This document shows positions 56,377 through 64,000 of a stretch of 64,000 nucleotides of DNA, one piece after another (within the stretch, counting starts at the first letter, position 1; every line of letters starts with the position of its first letter). The notes under the pieces were generated by a model, which was not told the origin of the DNA, did not search any database, and saw nothing but the letters and a program-made list of their open reading frames with translations. Made by a program: the position numbers and the translations under genes. This DNA is from Labyrinthula sp. Ha (lineage: Eukaryota; Sar; Bigyra; Labyrinthulida; Labyrinthulaceae). The DNA lies in assembly GCA_015227615.1 (NCBI GenBank), contig JAALGZ010000053.1, positions 172,542 through 236,541 on the forward strand, given 5' to 3'.

Positions 56377-56673
56377 ATGTTTTACCCATTAGGAAGTGAA
56401 AAAGGTTTACGAAGCACTTTTGGTCTTCTTCATTTTCCATATTCTTCTAAAATGTATAGAGAACATCAGCGGCAACTTGAACCTCTAGATCCAATTCAAG
56501 TCCAATCAGTGCATCAATTATGTGAGTTCATATCTTCCCTTGAACGAAGCATCTATATCCAGTTCTCGGCTCTACTTGTCATGTCGCAGAATATGATAGT
56601 TATTAGTTTCTGCTGCAACCTCCAAAGTGCTCATTTCATTTTGAGTGTTACTTTTTTTTTCACTTTCGGTTGA
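56377..56673 (+). CDS. Possible third ORF of the recombinase element, 98 aa
   Basis: ATG-led frame with a protein-like first 60 residues (YREHQRQLEPLDPIQVQSVH) and a hydrophobic end. Repeated unchanged in copy 2 at 60182-60478. No family resemblance; the two copies are too alike to test for selection. It may be chance or an exon. Confidence 0.3.
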   Translation: MFYPLGSEKGLRSTFGLLHFPYSSKMYREHQRQLEPLDPIQVQSVHQLCEFISSLERSIYIQFSALLVMSQNMIVISFCCNLQSAHFILSVTFFFTFG

Positions 56674-56727
56674 ATTCCTGTTTCTAGAGTTCAACCAATG
56701 AAATTGCGCTATTCGGTATTGGAAATT

Positions 56728-56746
56728 GCATGACAGGCTGTCATGC
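56728..56746. repeat. Palindromic site, right end of copy 1
   Basis: GCATGACAGGCTGTCATGC, a near-perfect inverted repeat with GGAAATT/AAATTCC flanks, 16 bp before the junction. Its arms match those at the left end. Confidence 0.6.
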
Positions 56747-57369
56747 AAATTCCGACCACAAGTAATTAACCGGAAAAAGTATGACAAAATTACCCAAAAT
56801 TGGTGTTTTGCATGACAGAAGGTCATACGAATTCCGGTAAGTCATAATTTTTTTTTTAAATTTTGTGCTAGAATTTCCCTAGGTAAAAATTAAGCCATTT
56901 TTAACCGGAACTCGTATGACCGCTGTCATACTTTTTTTAAAGAGCCAATGAAAAGACCTTTTGGTTTTGCGAACCTTTGCAGAAGAGAACACCGGATAAA
57001 ATCACAGTGGGGAATTACCATACAATTCTAATTTGCTGAAAACAAATACAAATCAAACAAAGAGTGCTCAAAAAAAAGAAATAGGTAAAACTCGGCGAAT
57101 GTTTCATCTTTTTTAACGATTTTTGGCTTGTTGGAAAGCTCTTTTAAAGATGCTTTGTTTTTTTATTTAACTTTTTAATATCTTCTGTATTTTTTGACGA
57201 TACACGATTTTACTATTTGCCTAAAATGCGAGCAAAAGAAGAAAAAACAATGGGTTACACTTTGTTGCTTTCTTCGTTTGTGTTAGGGAAGAGTAATTTT
57301 ATGTTTCATCTAACATCTAAATTGTTGCTAGAACCTGTTTCCTGCATAATTTTTTTGGTTCGAAGAAAA

Positions 57370-59527
57370 ATGGACGATCGATTGAATGAAGAGGATTGGG
57401 CAGAGATTTCACAACATGTTTCTGAAATCAGAGCAAACACGATTGCCAAAAACTCTAAGAGCTCGTACGAGGGTTCCTACACCCAATTTGTAGCTTGGTG
57501 CATAAGAAACAAACCCAATGTTTTGGCTGAAGATTTTCTTAACAAGTTGAAGGAAGGAAGTGATGCTGAAGCGCCAATGAGTTTAAAACTCATTAGGAAA
57601 ATAATTAAAACCTTTCCGAATTTACCACCCTTGAAATTTGATGATCTAGATGTAGAAACCTTCATGTCGTGGATTGTAACTAAGAAAAGAAGTGAAGGGA
57701 GCTTTTTCAGTTTTTCTAGTTACTCAACTCACCGTTCTGCTCTTTACAGTCTTTACCGTGAACACAAAGTTCGTTTTAGTTCTGAGTTCGAGAACGAGTT
57801 AAAAAATCATTTTAGAGGTTTAAAAAGAAAAATTGCTTCGGAAGAACAAGCAGGTCAAGGTGTGATTAAACGTGGGAAAGATCCTCTTACAATGCCTTTG
57901 TTCAAGATCCTTAATTTAGCAATGTTGCACACTGAGAAAAAGGATTTTGTTTTCTTCAAAGCATTTTTAACAATCACTTGGAACTTAATGTGTAGGAGCT
58001 GTTAACACTTTCAGCATTCATTACAGGCATTTAACTTGGAAAGAAGATGCCCTTTGCATAATTTTCTGCCATCAGAAGAATGATCAAGCAGGTGAAAAAG
58101 CTAGAGATCCTAGACACGTTTACGCTAATCCGCTACAACCTGAAATTTGTCCAGTTTTTTCCCTTGGCATGTACTGGTCAATCTTTGGGTTTGGAGATGG
58201 CACCTCTCTTTTTGGTGGAAACAATCAGTACAACAGATTCAGAAAAGGTCAGAAAAGCATTTTTAGTCTCGATGAAGTTGAGAGCGAGCTTAGGAGAAGA
58301 GGTTTGACTCCTGAGGAGTTTGGAACTCATTCCCTAAGAAAAGGTGCAGCAACTTTCTGTGCTTCAGGTCACACTAATGCACCTCCAATTGCTGCAGTTC
58401 AGTTACGTGCTGGATGGTCAATGGGCACTGTTTTAAACGCCTACCTTCGCTTTGAGGCTGCTGGAGATCAGTACGTGGGACGTACTGTAGGCGGTCTACC
58501 AATTAGCAGCTACAAGTTTTCTACACTACCACAAAGATTTGAGTTTGCTGATGACCAGGTAGAAAGAGCTAAGCAGTTGATGTTTCCAAGCGCTCCAAAA
58601 CAAATCTCTTTGATTCTGGAGTTTTGTTTAGCATCAATGGTGTACCAGGAGAATTTTTTAAGAAAAGAGCTACCAGAAAATCATCTTCTTTTTAACACCC
58701 CAATTTTTCAGGAGAAAAGCCTAATTCAAACTCTTAGAGAAAAAGTGATTTGCGGTGTTTCTAACTCTGATGGAAGTGGTCTTCAGGCGACAGGAATTCC
58801 CGCACACGTAGACATCTTAACAAAACTTCATCATGTGGGTAGAGTTGTAGATGAGTTGGTTCAACGAAATGAAAGATCTAGAATTGAGGACAGATCAATC
58901 ATTCTTACTCAAATTAAAGATGTTTTACAGGAACGTGATGTTGGATCTGGAGTAATCACACATGCTGTACTGAAAAAGATGTTAGATGAAGCGTTTGCAA
59001 AGCATGAAACAGAATTTCTCTTAGAAAGAATGAGAACCCTTACAGGCAATGATGGTAATGAAGAGGAAGGGGTTGAAAATATGATAAACTCTACTCCTCC
59101 ATCCACCTTAAACCTTTGGCCAGATAATGTTCTAAAACATGTTCCTGTAGGGTTCTCATTTCCCAAAGGAACTGCGCGCTCTCTCTGGTTGATTTGGAAC
59201 TGTGGCAATGCTGAAAAAAGCCTACCACCATTGAAAAGTTGCACGCCAGTCGACATGCCTAATCGTAATTGCCGAAAAAAACTCAGTGATTTAAAATTCT
59301 TGATGAACTTACTTGAGAATGAAGCAAGCAGGAAAAACCTGTCTCCATCAATTAAAAGTCTTCAGGATGCTCAACTTTGGTTTGATGAATGTAAAAAAGT
59401 TCTTGAAGTGGAAAAAGTTACCCCAATGAAGAGATCTAGAAGGACAAAGGAATTAAGCTGGCAAACGGTTGTAAAATTAAAACGAAAAGGGTTGCAATTA
59501 ACTAGAACGGAAAATCACAGACTCTAA
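57370..59527 (+). pseudogene. Tyrosine recombinase copy 2, frameshifted
   Basis: Identical in translation to copy 1, except that an extra G near 57995 turns the AGA codon of the catalytic Arg into AGGA. The frame then stops after two residues (58003-58005). The rest of the catalytic domain is still open downstream (from about 58169), including HSLRKG and the Tyr. The copy cannot make a functional recombinase unless the insertion is a sequencing error; the element may still be mobilised by copy 1. Confidence 0.85.
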
Positions 59528-59615
59528 ACTGGACACCTTTGGGAATAGAATAAACCTCAGCTGATTTTATTGTTACAGAAATAACTAGTTCAAGTTTAGC
59601 TAACAATGAACAAAA

Positions 59616-60136
59616 CTATTTTTGTATAAATTCGGCTTTATATCTTTGCAAGTCAACTAGTCTTTTATCAGCTAAACCAGGATCTAATAACATTCTTGCA
59701 TTTTGAATAATAAGGCCTGCTCTGTTCCCTCTTATTATTGAGTTATCTCTATCTATACAGTTGAACAAATCTTTTTCCAAAGGTTTTCGAACAAAGTTAA
59801 ATACATCAAAAGATAAACAGATTAATTGATCAACCTGGAGTTTTGTGTTTAGCAAATAGTTTTCAACTGTAGTTGCAATTCTATCATTGTCCAGAAAGTA
59901 ACACTCTTTGCACCTGTGTACTTCACAAGTTGAACATACAAAAACAGATTCTGTTTCAAGTGGCTTTAAGTAAACATGACAGCTAATATTTTCATCCGCG
60001 TGTACTTCAGAAAATAGATTGTGATTCAAGGAGCATGTATCGAAGTTGATAACCTGATCAAGATTAAAACCAATAGCTAGAAACCAGTCAAAGATAAACA
60101 CTTGGCCAAGTTCGATTGATGTTTACAAGAAGCCAT
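59616..60136 (-). CDS. Convergent zinc-binding protein, copy 2, 164 aa
   Basis: Exons (minus) 60136-60127 and 60100-59616 with the same 26-nt intron. Identical to the copy-1 protein apart from one Ser-to-Phe change caused by the base at 59809. The CX2CX4CX2C motif is retained. Confidence 0.6.
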
Positions 60137-60572
60137 TCTTGTTCAGTAGACCATGATTTCCTGCATGGTTAAAGAATTGAAATGTTTTACCCATTAGGAA
60201 GTGAAAAAGGTTTACGAAGCACTTTTGGTCTTCTTCATTTTCCATATTCTTCTAAAATGTATAGAGAACATCAGCGGCAACTTGAACCTCTAGATCCAAT
60301 TCAAGTCCAATCAGTGCATCAATTATGTGAGTTCATATCTTCCCTTGAACGAAGCATCTATATCCAGTTCTCGGCTCTACTTGTCATGTCGCAGAATATG
60401 ATAGTTATTAGTTTCTGCTGCAACCTCCAAAGTGCTCATTTCATTTTGAGTGTTACTTTTTTTTTCACTTTCGGTTGAATTCCTGTTTCTAGAGTTCAAC
60501 CAATGAAATTGCGCTATTCGGTATTGGAAATTGCATGACAGGCTGTCATGCAAATTCCGACCACAAGTAATT

Positions 60573-63500
60573 TATAAAATTTTGGGAAATTTGAATTATA
60601 CACTCATGAACCAAGTAAAGCTTCAAGAAAACTTGATAAGCAATGAAAAGAAGAAGTTTGTGGTGTAGGAAATTTCATTTATTTTATGCTTAAAGTACAA
60701 AGTCTTAATCTTGGAAGATGGTTTTTTGCTTATACTTTAACGTGAAACAGTTTTTTAGCAGATTCTTAGAATTCAGAAGTCAAAGCCAAGACTAAACACA
60801 AACCAATTCTATAACTAAGAGCTATTAAAAGTTAAAGTTATGTTCAATACTTTGAAAAACTGATTCAAATTCCTTAAATCAATTCTCATGGTGAAATTCG
60901 CATCAGCAATTTGCTCCTTCCGCATCTATTCTCTTCTAGTATGAGAGAAAACTCTCTCATTGCTAACCGAGCTAGTTCTTGCAGCTAGCACTGTTCTACC
61001 AACTTTTGTAAACTTAGGGAAAGCCTTTTCCTTCTTTTCAAGAGTTTCTTCATAACTTTTTCAACTTTTATCTTCCTTTTAAGCTTTGATCTTTTTTTTC
61101 TAGAGATGCTTCATACCATTTCTTGATCTTTCTTTTAAGAAGTTAATTCACTTCTGTTTTCAGCTTTCATTTAATCCTTGTTTTCTGTAGTGGATGTTGA
61201 AAGAAAGTACTCAAAGATTTGGCTGGTTCAATTTCGTGGGGTTTAATCGGAGCATTGAAGCTATGTCTAATGCTGAAAATAAGGGAAAGAAATGAAGACT
61301 GAACAGCTATTACCAAATATAATATTTTGATTATAAAAACTAGCGGTAAGGTGGTGGCTTCCTCTGCATACTAATATCAAAGGGAAATATTTATTTTCTT
61401 GAAACATTATTTCCTCGCTTTTGCTCTTATTGAGTTTAGGATAATATAGTTTTGAGGATGTAAGAGTTTAAGAAAACATCAAGATACAAGAAAGTAAGAA
61501 TATTATAAAGGTGGTTAAGGAATAACTTGCAAAAAAGTTGCGAAAATAAAAAGCGAATAGTCTAAGCTCAATATTTCTACTAAATGTGTCTTATTAATCT
61601 GAGACTAAGGCATCCAACTTTGAAGAAAAAAAATAATATTGTTTGCCTTAAAAAGTCAGAAGATGACAACGATACTATTTTTTTCAAAAATAAAATTGCA
61701 TTTCTTTACTAAGTAAGAATTATCCGGTATATAACAATTTATATGTGTTTTTGAATACTTAATCAGCGGTAAAACTAAGAACATATTTTCCTATACAGAA
61801 AATTGCAAAAGTATGACTTAAACTTGCTTAAATAACAGTAGCAATAAACCCAAACTATATCTGTTCTTATTCTAACATACTGGAAACTCATGCTAAAATA
61901 ATGTTATAGTTTATCTTCGTAATATTTTACCTAATAGAAATTCAGTCTTAACTATTTTATCGTTGTGTTTGAAGTGAAATTATATTAAGTCAAATAACCA
62001 TTGCTAAGATTAATAAGGAAGTTCTTGGCATTGCTTCGAACAAAATTTAAAACTATTAAAAATCATCAATACCTCGAGGTGACAATCATTTTCAGAGTGC
62101 TTCGTTGCTTGGGATCACCCATTCAGAAATATTTAAAATTTAAGAGTATAATTTTTCAGTATTTCTTAAAAGTTGGAAATATTATATTCTCCTATAAAAC
62201 TAATACAGAATATTGCAATTCCTAGTAAAAACTGTTTCAAGATCTAAGTTTACACGTTTGCTTCAGCAGGTTTGGTCTATATAAGATTTAGACAGATATT
62301 TCTTGAGATATTTCGCAGATAGAAATTAAGAAAAACATTATTTTAGCCCAATAGTGGGTTTCCTTTAACAAATATTTAGAATTTAATAAAAAGCCATTCA
62401 TATATTAGACCATTCACTTCTTAGCTGTTAAAGCTTACGCAGAGCAGAAAATACCTATTCATTGGAAGAATAAATGATCCTTCTTATTAGAGTTTGTAGA
62501 TTTTAAATATTTGACTTTTAGGAGTGAATTTTCTTTCAGTTATACTTACGTAACGAAAAATAACCATGGTAAATAAGTTTGTCATATGGGTCTATTTTAA
62601 TCTTAAGGTCTGGAAAGAATCAGATCGTCTATTGAATTTTTCTTTATGAGGTAACGTTTGAGTGAATCTTTATTATAGTTCAGTTAACTCTGTGAAGAGG
62701 ACCCTTAAGATTCGTATTTATGTTTCTTTTATAAAAGATTCTACGAAATACTGTTATAGCCCACTTTGTTTGGGCTTCTAATACGAGTTGAGAAAAAAAT
62801 CAAAGATTGTATGGTAATTGTACTTCTCTCTTGAATATGATTAATAGAGGTGTTCCGATTGTGCAATAAGGAAAAAGGAAATGAAATATATAGTTTAGAT
62901 ATAGGGATGGGAATAATTTGAGAGGTGGTTCTTATACTTAACATGAATTATTTAACCAAATTTTTCGTTGATTTCTAGGCCCTATAGAAGACGAGTCAAA
63001 CATTGATGGTATCAAGCTTGTCAACTTAACTTAAAATTTCATAGGACATGCTTTGTTTCATGAACCAAATAATATTAGAAATAGTGCCGAAAATTTTCAT
63101 TTGCTTTTTCAAGACTGAAATACTTTGGTGGTAAATCTACTTCACAAATTTAAGACATTTCACCCAAAATACAGATTGACTGAGACAAAAGAAATATAAA
63201 AGCAGCTTAGAGTTGTTATAGTTCAAAAATCAAGAGAAAGCACGGTGCTAGAGCGGCTTTTACTAATATAACAAATGTTAACTATATCTTAAAGAATACA
63301 AATAAAGACTTATGCATAATAATGAAACTAACACTTAAATTTTGTAATGGCGAAAATATTTAGGAGCATAGAAAATCAACGGAATTCTCATCCTTACCGT
63401 TATTACTGTTAAATTCAAGGTTTATTTTGATTTTCCTAACAGTAATAATAGTAGGCCAAACTTGGCAATATAGAATTCCGATAGTTACCGTTAGCCGTGA

Positions 63501-64000
63501 TTTGACAAGAATCACTATGCGAGAAATAATTCTAAATCCACCCATTCATTTCAACTTATATTCCGATACTGCGAGCTTTTGACACCTTGTGTTCAAAGTA
63601 GACTCATATAAGAAGAATAAGAAAAATAGAGTAGCTTTTTTCCTGGTGAAGAGAAGAAACGAAAAGAGTTAACGCGCACATTAAAATGTTTTGAAGAAAA
63701 GCAAGTAGACTGTTTGGATGATAGATCCGTGGCAAAGTGAATTGCGATGTTTCAAATAAAAAGTTACAATGTTACTATTTTTTTGTTTAACACGTGGAAG
63801 TGAGTAAAACATATCTATCTAGCAAAACTTTCTTTTATAGTCCCCCATATTATAAAATATTATATCTAAAGGATGTTTTGAAAAATTTTTGAAAACACGA
63901 AGAAAAAAATAAGAAACTCTAAATTGTGATTTTCAACGGGAAATTTGCGTTCACTTACTAGAAACTTATGAACGTTTACCTTTTGAGTCGGACGTTGAAA
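60573..64000. other. Gene-free AT-rich stretch to the right edge (3.4 kb)
   Basis: Right flank of the tandem element, then low-complexity AT-rich DNA. Frames are at most ~75 codons and show no family resemblance. No RNA gene or repeat recognised. Confidence 0.5.

Larger units (their letters stand above)
52959..56762 (+). mobile_element. Crypton-like tyrosine-recombinase element, copy 1 (3804 bp)
   Basis: Starts at TAATTAACCGG and ends at CCACAAG, where the next TAATTAACCGG begins. It carries an intact tyrosine recombinase (plus strand) and a convergent two-exon gene. Subterminal sequences show an inverted pair: CGGAAAAAGTATGACA at the left and, reading inward on the other strand, CGGAATTTGCATGACA at the right. 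It also has three palindromic GYATGAC/GTCATRC sites. No DDE transposase, reverse transcriptase or long terminal repeats. A tyrosine recombinase without RT fits the Crypton class, which inserts by recombination at a short core. Confidence 0.82.
56763..60572 (+). mobile_element. Crypton-like element, copy 2, head-to-tail with copy 1
   Basis: Period 3804 bp from copy 1, then 3805 bp to the right boundary because of a one-base insertion. Begins TAATTAACCGG at 56763 and ends at TAATT 60568-60572, after which unique sequence follows. Same gene content as copy 1. In the protein frames I found only two differences: the insertion near 57995 and a G-to-A change at 59809 (Ser to Phe in the zinc protein). 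Sites corresponding to copy 1 lie at 56810-56828, 56914-56931 and 60533-60551. Confidence 0.82.

Noticed and set aside
55104-59256. Minus-strand frames of 115 codons opposite the recombinases (55104-55451 and 58909-59256)
   Set aside because: Antisense to the well-supported recombinase catalytic/C-terminal region; identical only because the copies are identical.
1-64000. CRISPR array, bacterial operon or prophage
   Set aside because: No regularly spaced repeats; genes are eukaryotic with spliceosomal introns.

Overview
The window is nuclear DNA of an AT-rich microbial eukaryote. Evidence: cytosolic ribosomal proteins eL21, uS9/RPS16 and eL37, a mitochondrial Rieske protein, an SLC25 carrier, a fungal-type Zn2Cys6 regulator, and many spliceosomal introns. 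I placed 31 introns by reading frame, homology and paralog comparison. All but one are 26-33 nt; the exception is 90 nt. The standard code applies: TAA, TAG and TGA all end host genes. An LRR/IQ protein resembling the ciliary protein LRRIQ1, next to coiled-coil proteins, hints at a flagellated organism. I cannot name the lineage.

Host genes sit in compact islands separated by multi-kilobase AT-rich stretches in which I recognise nothing. Islands: 0-0.7 kb (RPL21 3' end and RPS16, convergent); 7.4-8.1 kb (DsbA-like thioredoxin-fold gene, four exons); 9.2-12.0 kb (951-aa polytopic membrane/LRR protein); 17.7-26.9 kb (Rieske protein, SLC25 carrier, secreted adhesin-like protein, RPL37, LRR/IQ protein, two unrecognised genes); 31.8-36.3 kb (Zn2Cys6 regulator, WW-RDD mitochondrial membrane protein, coiled-coil protein). 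Spacing inside islands is tight: 15 bp between two tandem genes and 30 bp between two divergent starts.

The right half is accessory DNA. A 7.1-kb Ty3/gypsy-type LTR retrotransposon on the minus strand (39260-46383) has identical 137-bp TG...CA LTRs and a 4-bp GAGT target duplication, and it splits a plus-strand host gene. Its single gag-pol frame is interrupted by two TGA codons. Downstream of the integrase it carries a chromodomain, a SANT/Myb-like domain and a C-terminal MT-A70 (METTL3-type adenosine methyltransferase) domain with an intact DPPW motif. This is the most unusual object in the window.

Next come three paralogs of an unrecognised 331-aa family (47.0-52.6 kb), each with exons of exactly 84/336/250/326 nt. 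Then comes a head-to-tail pair of ~3.8-kb tyrosine-recombinase (Crypton-like) elements at 52959-60572, with TAATT at all three junctions, palindromic GCATGAC/GTCATGC sites near both ends, and a second, convergent gene with a zinc-binding signature and a 26-bp intron. The recombinase is intact in copy 1; in copy 2 a one-base insertion falls in the catalytic arginine codon. The last 3.4 kb shows nothing I recognise.
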